Counted from the first letter of the stretch, positions 1 to 5,427 are shown. The stretch: 5,427 nucleotides of DNA from Candidatus Atribacteria bacterium (GCA_029982105.1 JARRCQ010000131.1:1-5427), one strand, 5' to 3'. Numbers and translations are program-made. The notes: a model not told the origin generated them from the letters alone.

Positions 1-18
1 CAGAGAAATATTTCTCTG
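1..18. repeat. Perfect 18-bp palindrome at the window edge
   Basis: CAGAGAAATATTTCTCTG reads identically on both strands, as two 9-bp half-sites with no spacer. It lies about 35 bp downstream of the -10 hexamer of the promoter at 53-81, so it would fall in the first ~50 nt of that transcript. It could be an operator for a dimeric regulator or a leader hairpin. The window ends at base 1, so the arms may be longer and no target gene is visible. The symmetry is seen directly; any function is inferred. Confidence 0.45.
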
Positions 19-52
19 GAAGGCTTTTCTCCTTTTCTCCTTGCCACCTTTT

Positions 53-81
53 ATTATAACACAATTAACCTTTGTTTTGAA
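53..81 (-). promoter_or_regulatory. Predicted extended -10 vegetative promoter
   Basis: On the minus strand a consensus TATAAT lies at 58-53. It is preceded by TGT at 61-59, giving an extended -10 element (TGnTATAAT). A partial -35 hexamer, TTCAAA (81-76, 4 of 6 matches to TTGACA), sits at the optimal 17-bp spacing. The promoter overlaps the last codons of the small membrane protein gene and would drive a gene beyond the left edge, starting near base 46. Two tandem copies of GGAGAAAA follow at 40-25 in the would-be leader. Confidence 0.55.
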
Positions 82-229
82 GGTTAGAAAGGAAAACAAA
101 TAAAAGGAGACCAAGATAAATCCAGATAAAGTTTTCCGCCCAAAAAGAATGGGGGTAGTTTTCTAAAAGAGCTAAATACAGAAAGGGAGAAATTAGAACT
201 AAAGCCATCATAGTGGTAATTAGTCTCAA
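65..229 (-). CDS. Small two-helix membrane protein (54 aa), function unknown
   Basis: This short frame starts with TTG at 229 and ends with TAA at 65-67. It encodes 54 residues. A short N-terminus with one arginine (R2) is followed by a hydrophobic helix at about residues 5-22, a polar and aromatic loop (ENYPHSFWAEN, 23-33) and a second hydrophobic helix at about 34-49, ending in the polar tail SNLQNKG. The layout is that of a small integral membrane protein with both ends probably cytoplasmic. The TTG is chosen because AAGGAG lies 8 nt upstream; in-frame ATG codons at residues 7 and 8 have no comparable site. The gene follows the PHP phosphatase by 12 nt, and its Shine-Dalgarno site overlaps that gene's stop codon, so the two are probably co-translated. 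I do not recognise the family. A different frame on the same strand is also open here but has no such signals. Confidence 0.6.
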   Translation of the reverse strand: MRLITTMMALVLISPFLYLALLENYPHSFWAENFIWIYLGLLLFVFLSNLQNKG

Positions 230-237
230 GACTTTTA

Positions 238-243
238 CTCCTT
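238..243 (-). promoter_or_regulatory. Shine-Dalgarno site fixing the TTG start of the small membrane protein
   Basis: AAGGAG on the minus strand shares its first two bases with the TAA stop codon (244-242) of the PHP phosphatase and lies 8 nt before the TTG at 229. Its position supports both the non-ATG start and translational coupling to the upstream gene. Confidence 0.6.
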
Positions 244-1051
244 ATGAGATAGGATGCAAAATAGCTTTCCTTTTCTCCCAACCTACTAAGTGATTAAATC
301 CTGAATAGCGCAAAAGCGCAAGAGCCTCTTCAAAATCTTTTCCTACCTCTTCTGGCCGATGAGCGTCAGAGCCAAGACATACATTCAAACCTAACTTCCG
401 GGCTTCTGTAAGAATAGAAGCTGCGGGATAAAGTTCTCTTACGGGTTTACGTCGACCAGCAGTATTAAGCTCTATAGCTAAATTTTGCTCTCGACAAACT
501 TGCAGAGCTTCTGTTTCTCCTCTAATCTCTTTGGTAGGTAGAAAACCAAACTTTTTAGGTAAGTCAAAATGAGCAACGACATCAAAAAACCCAGTCTTCA
601 TCCCGGCAATGAGAGTTTGGTAATAAGTTTCATAAATCTTGTTTATATCTCTCTCTTTATATACATAAAGATACTGAGGATTATCAAAAGGCCAATCTTC
701 AAGATAATGAACAGAGAGTAAAAGGTAATCCCAGGGATAAAAGTCTACTATGGATTGTAATTCTTCTTCTTTTCCCGGGATAAAGTCCACTTCCAATCCC
801 AAACGAATAATAATAGAAGAGCGATATTTTTTCTGTAAGGACTCTACCTCTTGGATGTAAAGAGCTAACTCCTCTTCGGGAATAGCTGATTCTCTCTTCC
901 TTTTTTCTGGAGGAAGAAAATACTGTGGGGAATGGCCAGAAAAACCAATTTCACTAAGTCCTTTTTTTAGAGCCTCTTCAATATATTCATTATAACTCCC
1001 TTGTGCATCACCGCAGCGAGGAGTATGGATATGATAATCACCCAGAAACAT
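242..1051 (-). CDS. hisJ: PHP-family phosphatase, histidinol-phosphatase (HisJ/HisK) type
   Basis: This 269-residue protein is full length for the PHP-type histidinol-phosphatase family, cytosolic enzymes that hydrolyse L-histidinol phosphate to histidinol at a multinuclear metal site. The PHP ligands are visible in order: H7 and H9 in DYHIHT, H40 in GFSGHSP, E87 in GLEVDF, H115 in SVHYL, H161 in VVAHFDLP, and D229 and H231 in LGSDAHRPEEVG. The family assignment is firm. The substrate is less certain because no other histidine gene is visible, and related PHP proteins act on other phosphoesters. The ATG at 1051 is required because the first metal motif begins at residue 5. However, the bases before it (TTTTTAAGA) contain no Shine-Dalgarno site, and a strong terminator ends only about 15-25 nt upstream. 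The gene therefore probably has its own promoter or depends on readthrough. It is followed by the small membrane protein gene. Confidence 0.88.
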   Translation of the reverse strand: MFLGDYHIHTPRCGDAQGSYNEYIEEALKKGLSEIGFSGHSPQYFLPPEKRKRESAIPEEELALYIQEVESLQKKYRSSIIIRLGLEVDFIPGKEEELQSIVDFYPWDYLLLSVHYLEDWPFDNPQYLYVYKERDINKIYETYYQTLIAGMKTGFFDVVAHFDLPKKFGFLPTKEIRGETEALQVCREQNLAIELNTAGRRKPVRELYPAASILTEARKLGLNVCLGSDAHRPEEVGKDFEEALALLRYSGFNHLVGWEKRKAILHPIS

Positions 1052-1065
1052 TCTTAAAAATTTTT

Positions 1066-1099
1066 AAAAAGAAAAAGGAGAGACTAAAGTCTCTCCTTT
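1066..1099 (-). terminator. Strong intrinsic terminator after the HU gene
   Basis: On the minus strand AAAGGAGAGACT pairs perfectly with AGTCTCTCCTTT (1099-1074). The symmetry covers 12 bp; a realistic hairpin has 11 bp and a 4-nt loop. It is followed by the tract TTTTTCTTTTT (1076-1066). It begins 15 nt after the HU stop codon and should end the spoVS-hup transcript. The opposite strand has only a poor U-tract, so it is mainly one-directional. Confidence 0.92.
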
Positions 1100-1114
1100 A
1101 ATTTATAATTATAC

Positions 1115-1408
1115 TTATTTTTTCCTAACTGCTTCTTTGAGGCTTTTTCCCGGACGGAAGAAGGGAATGGTAGCTTCAGGAATACGAATTTCCTTACCTG
1201 TTTGAGGGTTTCTTCCTCTTCTTGCCGCTCTCTTTTTCACTCCAAAAGTTCCAAAACCCACCAACTGTACCTTGCCACCTCTTTCAATCTCTCCCTGAAT
1301 CACTCCTAAAAACGCATCCACAATTTTTGCCGTGTCCTTCTTGGTAACATCTACTCCTTCTTTTTTTAATTCTTCAGAAAGAGTGCTAACAAATTCTTGC
1401 CTGTTCAT
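1115..1408 (-). CDS. hup: HU-family DNA-binding protein
   Basis: This 97-residue histone-like protein is slightly longer than the usual 90. HU binds and bends DNA as a dimer and helps organise the nucleoid. An N-terminal helical dimerisation region spans about residues 1-45. The GFGTFGVKKRAARRGRNPQT signature lies at about 51-70, with the intercalating proline P68 at the tip of the DNA-binding arm. The family ending IPFFRPGKSLKEAV follows. The start is secure: AAGGAGGT (1424-1417) lies 8 nt before the ATG. The gene is 38 bp downstream of spoVS with no terminator between, so they are probably co-transcribed, and the intrinsic terminator follows directly. IHF is a less likely alternative, because the sequence looks like homodimeric Bacillus-type HU. 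Confidence 0.95.
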   Translation of the reverse strand: MNRQEFVSTLSEELKKEGVDVTKKDTAKIVDAFLGVIQGEIERGGKVQLVGFGTFGVKKRAARRGRNPQTGKEIRIPEATIPFFRPGKSLKEAVRKK

Positions 1409-1446
1409 ACTTCCCTACCTCCTTAATATTTGATTTACTTTCTCCC

Positions 1447-1707
1447 TTAAGCAGGGAGCACTATAAATCTAATAGCCGTTTTTTCTGTATCATCAATTTT
1501 CACATCCACAAAAGCAGGTATGCAAACCAGATCAATACCGCTCGGAGCCAAATAACCCCGTGCAATGGCAATAGCTTTTACTGCTTGATTTACCGCTCCT
1601 GCTCCCACTGCCTGCATCTCTGCCCTACCTTGCTCTCTAATTACTCCAGTTAATGCTCCAGCTAAAGATACTGGCCTGGTTTTAGAAGATATCTTTAAAA
1701 GCTCCAT
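1447..1707 (-). CDS. spoVS: Stage V sporulation protein S (SpoVS)
   Basis: At 86 residues this matches Bacillus SpoVS in length and is strongly similar throughout as I recall that sequence. The hallmark central segment GAGAVNQAVKAIAIARGYLA (residues about 35-54) and the stretch SGIDLVCIPAF (56-66) are plain. SpoVS has an Alba-like fold, suggesting nucleic-acid binding. In B. subtilis it affects septation and spore development, but it also occurs in non-sporulating bacteria, so it does not prove sporulation here. The start is firm: AAGGAGGT (1721-1714) lies 6 nt before the ATG. The gene follows a 170-bp intergenic region and heads a likely two-gene operon with hup. A leader hairpin (1788-1768) may influence its expression. 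Confidence 0.95.
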   Translation of the reverse strand: MELLKISSKTRPVSLAGALTGVIREQGRAEMQAVGAGAVNQAVKAIAIARGYLAPSGIDLVCIPAFVDVKIDDTEKTAIRFIVLPA

Positions 1708-1767
1708 ATCTTTACCTCCTTAGCGTTTAAAAATGCTATTTTTTAAGGAAAATATCTTTCTACTTCT

Positions 1768-1788
1768 GGAGGATAATCTTATCCCTCC
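1768..1788 (-). promoter_or_regulatory. Hairpin in the spoVS leader containing an anti-Shine-Dalgarno arm
   Basis: On the minus strand GGAGGGATA (1788-1780) pairs with TATCCTCC (1775-1768), extending by one base pair, to form an 8-9-bp stem with one bulged G and a 4-nt loop. There is no U-tract, so it is not a terminator. The 3' arm carries CCTCC, complementary to the GGAGG in the spoVS ribosome-binding site (1719-1715) about 50 nt downstream. Two exclusive pairings are therefore possible on paper. It may instead be a 5' stabilising stem. The pairing is seen directly; regulation is inferred. Confidence 0.4.
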
Positions 1789-1797
1789 TTTTATCTT

Positions 1798-1824
1798 ATT
1801 GTAGCGCATTTTACAAGAGTTGAA
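1798..1824 (-). promoter_or_regulatory. Possible promoter for spoVS-hup
   Basis: TACAAT at 1803-1798 is a good -10 candidate, but no good -35 is placed at 16-18 bp. The nearest are TTCAAC (1824-1819, spacing 15) and TGTTCA (1826-1821, spacing 17), each with three matches. Transcription would start near 1791, just ahead of the leader hairpin. The 170-bp region 1708-1877 otherwise shows no gene and no clear terminator for the upstream operon. Confidence 0.3.
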
Positions 1825-1877
1825 CACTATATAAAATAAAATTTAGCAAGATTTCGTAATAACACTTTGTATTTTTC

Positions 1878-3173
1878 TTAAAAGTGAGCAGAAGATAGAT
1901 AACTTGGTTTCTCTTCTAAAAGCTTTTTAAGTTTATTAATTAAATTCTTCTCGTTGTCATAATGTAAAATTTGCAATGCATCATCTAAAGAGCGCCACCC
2001 TACTTCTTCAATCTCTGTCTCCTCTTTTTTCCCCTCCCCTACTACCTCCATAAGGAAAAAAGATGCTGTTTCTCGGAAAGTTTGACTATCCCTAGTATAG
2101 CGGAAACTAATTTCTCCTACTCGAGGTCCTATTTTAACTTTATAACCAGTTTCTTCTTCTACTTCTCGAGAAGCAGTTTCTTCTTCTTTTTCCCCTTTCT
2201 CTTTATGACCCTTGGGAAGAGTCCACAGTCCTGAGTCGCTCTTTTTGACTAAAAGCACTTGCCATTTACCATTGTTTCTTCTCACTACTAATCCTCCGCT
2301 TGAGTGTACTTCAATCTCAAACTGCTCTCCCTTTTTTTGTAAAATTAAATCTCCTTGTCTTACTCCTAACTCTCGAGCTACAGGGATACATTTAGCTTTG
2401 AGGAGAAAATAAATATTTCCTTCTGCTTCGCTTAAGGTCTCAAAATTACCTTGACCTTTAGAAATAATCATGTCTACTTCTTTCCACAATTTCTGTAAAG
2501 AAAGAGGAGCTCTTTCTAAGGCTATTCCTACTTCAGCCTGCCCAGTAGTTAAAATTTCTGCTATTTTGTCGATACCTGCTTCTTGAGCATCTTCTAAAAT
2601 AGCATCATTAGATACAGGACCTCCTTTAACCACGAAAAAAATCTTCCTCCCCGGAGATATTTCCTCTAAAAGAATTCGGTCAAAAACTATTTCTCCTGCA
2701 TTATCTCCCACGTAAATCAAGGTATGAGCATTTTTTAAATCCTCTACCCAGGAAGCAAATTGATATCTTCCCCATTGAGCATAATCAACTTCTTCTAAAA
2801 CTCCCTCTACTTTTATATCTCGATAAACTCCTAAGTCAATCAAGTTTCCAGCTATAGCTACTTTTACTGCTCGCTCTAACCTATTTTCTCCTTTTTCTAC
2901 CCAATTTTTAAGTTGAGGATAAAGTTGAAGCGCTGCTCGATTATGGTCTCTTTTGATTCGATAAAATATATCCTCTATTCCCACTATTTTTTTAGTAACA
3001 TCGTGAGCCAAAGTAGTCATATAGGCAGGAGTCCAATTTTGGTCGGCCCGAGCATAAACGGCGCAAACCTCTTGAGAAACTTTCCAAATAGTGTCATTGC
3101 TTTTTCCTGCTATTTCAGTAGCCTCTTGAGCTTGTCTTATACTACAGCAAAAACATTCCGGTTGAGCTTTCAT
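1878..3173 (-). CDS. DUF89 damage-control phosphatase fused to a Nudix hydrolase
   Basis: This 431-residue protein has two domains. Residues 1 to about 283 are DUF89 (ARMT1-like, metal-dependent damage-control phosphatase): N-terminal ECFCC with C7xxC10, typical of the prokaryotic subgroup; AGNLID at 108-113; DNAGE at 157-161; KGGPVSND at 183-190; SKGQGNFE at 238-245; LLKAKC at 257-262. D157, N158 and D190 are the likely metal ligands by analogy with characterised members. Residues about 286-415 are a Nudix hydrolase with a complete Nudix box at 322-344 (G322, E328, R336-E337, E340-E341, G343), preceded by GLWTLPKGH as in Ap4A-hydrolase and MutT-like members. Both domains appear catalytically intact. 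DUF89 enzymes remove phosphate from damaged or unwanted phosphometabolites, and Nudix enzymes cleave nucleoside-diphosphate-linked compounds, so the fusion suggests house-cleaning; the substrates are unknown. The ATG overlaps the ktrA stop codon (ATGA), implying coupled translation. It is the last gene of the ftsH block. Confidence 0.9.
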   Translation of the reverse strand: MKAQPECFCCSIRQAQEATEIAGKSNDTIWKVSQEVCAVYARADQNWTPAYMTTLAHDVTKKIVGIEDIFYRIKRDHNRAALQLYPQLKNWVEKGENRLERAVKVAIAGNLIDLGVYRDIKVEGVLEEVDYAQWGRYQFASWVEDLKNAHTLIYVGDNAGEIVFDRILLEEISPGRKIFFVVKGGPVSNDAILEDAQEAGIDKIAEILTTGQAEVGIALERAPLSLQKLWKEVDMIISKGQGNFETLSEAEGNIYFLLKAKCIPVARELGVRQGDLILQKKGEQFEIEVHSSGGLVVRRNNGKWQVLLVKKSDSGLWTLPKGHKEKGEKEEETASREVEEETGYKVKIGPRVGEISFRYTRDSQTFRETASFFLMEVVGEGKKEETEIEEVGWRSLDDALQILHYDNEKNLINKLKKLLEEKPSYLSSAHF

Positions 3174-3856
3174 TCTTCCACCTTCACCTTTCCAGTCTTA
3201 ACTTCTGCTATTTCTTTAAAAAATTTTTTCAGTTGTTGCTCGCTACCCAAAATATAGATAATGTCTCCTTTTGAAAAACTTTCCGTAGCATTTGGCGATA
3301 CAATATAATGTTCTCCCCGCTTTATAGCTATTACGGTAATCCCATAACGAGTTCTCAGTTGAGACTTTGCTAATGTAAACCCATAAAGAGAAGGAGGTAC
3401 TTGAGATTCGATAATATTATGCCCTGGAAACAATTCTTCGCTTCTGATAGCGTAAGGAAAAGCTAAGGTTTTTGCTACTCGAATGGCAGTATCTTGTTCA
3501 GGAAATATAACTCGGTCAGCACCAATTTTATTAAGAATCTTCCCGTGCATTTCATTTATAGCCCGAGCTATAACCAAAGGTATACCCAATTCTTTCACTG
3601 CCAAGGTGGTTAAAACACTGGATTGAATATCATTGCCAATGCCTATTATAGCCACGTCAAAGTTCTTTATTCCCAGAGCCTCCAGAACTTTCTCATCAGT
3701 AGTGTCAGCTTGTACTACTTCAGTGATTTTACCTGCTAACTCTTTAACTGGTTCCTCATCAATGTCTACTCCCAAAACAGTAAAGTCTTGTTCATAAAGA
3801 GCAATGGCGATGCTACTTCCAAATATACCCAGGCCGAATACGGCAAATTGTCGCAT
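3170..3856 (-). CDS. ktrA: KtrA/TrkA-type RCK regulatory subunit of K+ transport
   Basis: With the ATG at 3856 this is a 228-residue cytosolic protein, close to the roughly 220 of Bacillus KtrA. The numbers below count from that ATG. The N-terminal RCK/TrkA-N Rossmann domain starts at once with FGLGIFGSS (GxGxxG at 8-13). An acidic residue ends the second strand in VLGVDID (D31), and QADTTDE (49-55) follows, a nucleotide-binding pattern. A TrkA-C domain fills about residues 140-220. KtrA rings bind ATP/ADP and gate a membrane K+ channel such as KtrB; no channel gene is visible here. A GTG at 3865 would add three residues, but it lies inside the Shine-Dalgarno site GAGGTGA, which is ideally placed for the ATG. 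The gene starts 14 nt after the thioesterase and overlaps the next gene by 4 bp. A general nucleotide-sensing RCK protein is the alternative. Confidence 0.9.
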   Translation of the reverse strand: MRQFAVFGLGIFGSSIAIALYEQDFTVLGVDIDEEPVKELAGKITEVVQADTTDEKVLEALGIKNFDVAIIGIGNDIQSSVLTTLAVKELGIPLVIARAINEMHGKILNKIGADRVIFPEQDTAIRVAKTLAFPYAIRSEELFPGHNIIESQVPPSLYGFTLAKSQLRTRYGITVIAIKRGEHYIVSPNATESFSKGDIIYILGSEQQLKKFFKEIAEVKTGKVKVEE

Positions 3857-3861
3857 TAAAT

Positions 3862-3868
3862 TCACCTC
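3862..3868 (-). promoter_or_regulatory. Shine-Dalgarno site deciding the ktrA start
   Basis: GAGGTGA on the minus strand lies 5-6 nt before the ATG at 3856. The longer reading with GTG at 3865 would place the start codon inside this site, leaving it without one. The resulting N-terminus MRQFAVFGLG also matches family members, which begin within a few residues of the Rossmann strand. Confidence 0.65.
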
Positions 3869-3870
3869 GA

Positions 3871-4293
3871 CTATTCCGCTACCACGCCTCTAATAGAATT
3901 CAATTTAGATTCTAATTTCTTCAAAAAGGAATCTCGATTTATAACAAATCTCTCCAGTCTTCCTTCTCCTACTTTTTCTACTTCGTCAAAAGCTTCTGCC
4001 TCAAATATTAGACGATTTCGGTGAATTTCTACCAGAGTTGCCCGGGCAGTTACTTGCATGCCTTTGGGGGTAGCAGCAACATGAGAAATACTCAAGCGAG
4101 TTCCCACACTAACGTAGCCCTCGGGAAGGTGATTTTTCACTGCCTCATGAGCAGCATTATCCATCAAAGAAAGTAACATGGGAGTAGCAAAAGCGGGAAC
4201 CATATCCGGAGCAAAATGGTCAGCAGCATTTTCGTCGTTTACTACAGCTTGAGCTACTCCTGTAAGACCAATTCTCAAGGCATTAAGTTTCAT
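3871..4293 (-). CDS. Hotdog-fold acyl-CoA thioesterase, FlK-like
   Basis: This 140-residue protein resembles the fluoroacetyl-CoA thioesterase (FlK) family of hotdog enzymes, which hydrolyse short acyl-CoA thioesters in the cytosol. The FlK triad is Thr42, Glu50 and His76. Here T37 (in AFATPML), D45 (in SLMDNAAH) and H71 (in [11 protein letters not shown]) have exactly the same spacings of 8 and 26, with aspartate replacing glutamate. Fluoroacetate as the substrate is very unlikely outside its producers; a generic role in removing unwanted acyl-CoAs is more plausible but inferred. AGGAGGAG (4310-4303) lies 9-11 nt before the ATG. The first 11 bp overlap the end of ftsH in another frame, indicating translational coupling. 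Confidence 0.82.
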   Translation of the reverse strand: MKLNALRIGLTGVAQAVVNDENAADHFAPDMVPAFATPMLLSLMDNAAHEAVKNHLPEGYVSVGTRLSISHVAATPKGMQVTARATLVEIHRNRLIFEAEAFDEVEKVGEGRLERFVINRDSFLKKLESKLNSIRGVVAE

Positions 4294-5427
4294 TAGTTTT
4301 TTCTCCTCCTGCCAAGTCTGAACTAACTTCAGGCTGTAAAGCTAAAACAGATTTTTCATTTTCCTCATTAAGGTCAAGAATCTTTTCTATTTCTTCCCTT
4401 TCTAAAGATTCCTTTTCTACTAATCTTTGAGCTAAAAGATCCAGTTTATCTCGATAACGGTTAACAATCTCTCGAGCTTTCTCATAAGCCTGGTCAATTA
4501 TTGCTCTCACTTCTTTATCAATAGTATAAGCAATTTCCTCACTATAGTTGCGGTCCTCAGCAATATCTCTGCCTAAAAAGATTTCTCTATGTTTTCTTCC
4601 TAAAGTAAGAGGTCCTAAAATCTCGCTCATTCCATATTCGCATACCATCTCTCGAGCAATATCTGTTGCCCTTTTTAAGTCATCCTGAGCACCAGTTGTA
4701 GCATCCTTAAAAACTATTTCTTCTGCTACTCTACCACCTAATAAAACTGCCAGACGATCTAATAGCTCTTGTTTACTTAGGAGGTAACGATCTTCGGTGG
4801 GAAGTTGCAAGGTATAGCCTAAGGCCATATTTCCCCGGGGAATAATAGAAATTTTATGTACCGGGTCAGCATTAGGCAAAGCCCGAGCTACCAGGGCATG
4901 ACCAGCTTCATGGTAAGCTATAATTTGCCTTTCTTTTTCACTTATAACCATATGTTTTCTCTCTGGGCCAGCTATAACCTTATCAATTGCTTCTTCAAAA
5001 TCTTCCATCTTTACCACATCTCTTCCCTTCCGAGCGGCAAGAAGAGTAGCTTCATTGACCAAATTAGCTAAATCTGCTCCCACAAATCCAGGGGTACGAC
5101 GAGCCAATAATTCTAAGTTTACATCTTTGTCTATAGGTTTCCCTTTTACATGAACCCTTAAAATAGCTTCTCTTCCTACCACATCAGGAGGAGGAACAGC
5201 AATACGACGATCAAATCTTCCCGGCCGCAAGAGAGCAGGGTCTAAAATGTCAGGACGGTTGGTAGCAGCAATTATAATAACTCCTTCATTGGGGTCAAAA
5301 CCATCCATCTCTACCAGGAGTTGGTTCAAGGTTTGTTCTCGCTCATCATGACCACCACCTAAACCTGCTCCTCTTTGTCTTCCTACTGCGTCTAATTCAT
5401 CTACAAAGACTATACAAGGAGCATTTT
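4283..5427 (-). CDS. ftsH: ATP-dependent zinc metalloprotease FtsH, C-terminal part
   Basis: The frame runs off the right edge with its first full codon at 5425, leaving 380 residues of a protein usually about 600-650 long. The N-terminal membrane helices and Walker A lie outside the window. Numbering from the first visible residue: Walker [11 protein letters not shown] at 4-13, with D9 and E10; the AAA+ second region of homology with [20 protein letters not shown] at about 54-73, including its arginine fingers; the zinc-protease motif HEAGH at 172-176; and the third zinc ligand D249 in [13 protein letters not shown] helical, charged tail ends GGEKTNET. FtsH is a membrane-anchored hexamer that extracts and degrades damaged membrane proteins and regulatory proteins. 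A TTG at 5329 that could be read as a start is internal, because the homology continues upstream without a break. The gene leads the visible operon and overlaps the thioesterase gene. Confidence 0.97.
   Translation of the reverse strand, partial: NAPCIVFVDELDAVGRQRGAGLGGGHDEREQTLNQLLVEMDGFDPNEGVIIIAATNRPDILDPALLRPGRFDRRIAVPPPDVVGREAILRVHVKGKPIDKDVNLELLARRTPGFVGADLANLVNEATLLAARKGRDVVKMEDFEEAIDKVIAGPERKHMVISEKERQIIAYHEAGHALVARALPNADPVHKISIIPRGNMALGYTLQLPTEDRYLLSKQELLDRLAVLLGGRVAEEIVFKDATTGAQDDLKRATDIAREMVCEYGMSEILGPLTLGRKHREIFLGRDIAEDRNYSEEIAYTIDKEVRAIIDQAYEKAREIVNRYRDKLDLLAQRLVEKESLEREEIEKILDLNEENEKSVLALQPEVSSDLAGGEKTNET

Noticed and set aside
84..281. 65-codon minus-strand frame overlapping the end of the PHP phosphatase
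   Set aside because: It starts inside the phosphatase gene and has no ribosome-binding site. The neighbouring frame 65-229 has a Shine-Dalgarno site, a stop-start arrangement and two hydrophobic helices.
1722..1740. Second small hairpin (TAGC...GCTA) just before the spoVS ribosome-binding site
   Set aside because: Only four outer pairs plus three A-T pairs around an A-C mismatch and a 2-nt loop can form. It is too weak to call.
1761..1791. Sigma-H promoter for spoVS, as in B. subtilis
   Set aside because: An AGGA near 1789 and GAAG near 1766 sit at roughly the right distance, but the flanking A/T positions and the GAAT core do not match. Both overlap the leader hairpin.
1804..1877. Intrinsic terminator after the DUF89-Nudix gene
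   Set aside because: The region is A+T-rich, but I find no GC-containing stem followed by a U-tract. Only a short repeated AGTGTT (1866-1861 and 1828-1823) is visible, which is expected by chance.
2212..3257. Two open frames on the plus strand (2212-2412 and 2913-3257)
   Set aside because: They lie opposite strongly supported minus-strand coding sequence, show no recognisable domain and have no convincing ribosome-binding site. They are antisense shadows.
4856..5071. 71-codon open frame on the plus strand
   Set aside because: It is antisense to the conserved protease and AAA+ regions of ftsH, and its translation shows no recognisable family.

Overview
All genes recognised here lie on the minus strand, so transcription runs from right to left. 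The window looks like a chromosomal housekeeping region of an A+T-rich, low-GC bacterium. Strong AAGGAGG-type Shine-Dalgarno sites, a SpoVS protein, a KtrA-type RCK protein and a HisJ-type PHP phosphatase all suggest Bacillota (Clostridia-like) or a neighbouring lineage. SpoVS also occurs in non-sporulating phyla, so neither taxonomy nor sporulation ability is settled. I see no mobile element, CRISPR array, tRNA or rRNA, and no sign of recent transfer.

Right block (5427 down to 1878), apparently one operon. It begins with the C-terminal part of the membrane AAA+ protease FtsH, cut by the window edge. An 11-bp overlap leads to a small hotdog thioesterase of the FlK type. After a 14-nt gap comes a KtrA/TrkA-type K+-channel regulatory subunit, whose start I move to an internal ATG at 3856. 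An ATGA overlap then leads to a 431-residue protein joining a DUF89 damage-control phosphatase to a C-terminal Nudix hydrolase. The block combines membrane-protein quality control, acyl-CoA hydrolysis, ion homeostasis and metabolite clean-up.

Middle block (1877 down to about 1066). A 170-bp intergenic region holds a possible promoter and a 5'-leader hairpin. It precedes spoVS (Alba-like fold) and an HU-type nucleoid protein gene 38 bp apart, and the pair ends in a strong intrinsic terminator.

Left block (1065 to 1). A PHP-family phosphatase of the histidinol-phosphatase type begins just after that terminator without a recognisable Shine-Dalgarno site. It is followed by a previously easy-to-miss 54-residue, two-helix membrane protein with a TTG start, whose Shine-Dalgarno site overlaps the phosphatase stop codon. 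Beyond it is a good extended -10 promoter reading out of the window, and then a perfect 18-bp palindrome at the edge.

The most unusual items are the DUF89-Nudix fusion, the spoVS-hup pairing of two small nucleic-acid-binding-fold proteins with a leader hairpin, and the hidden small membrane protein. None amounts to a clearly new multi-gene system.
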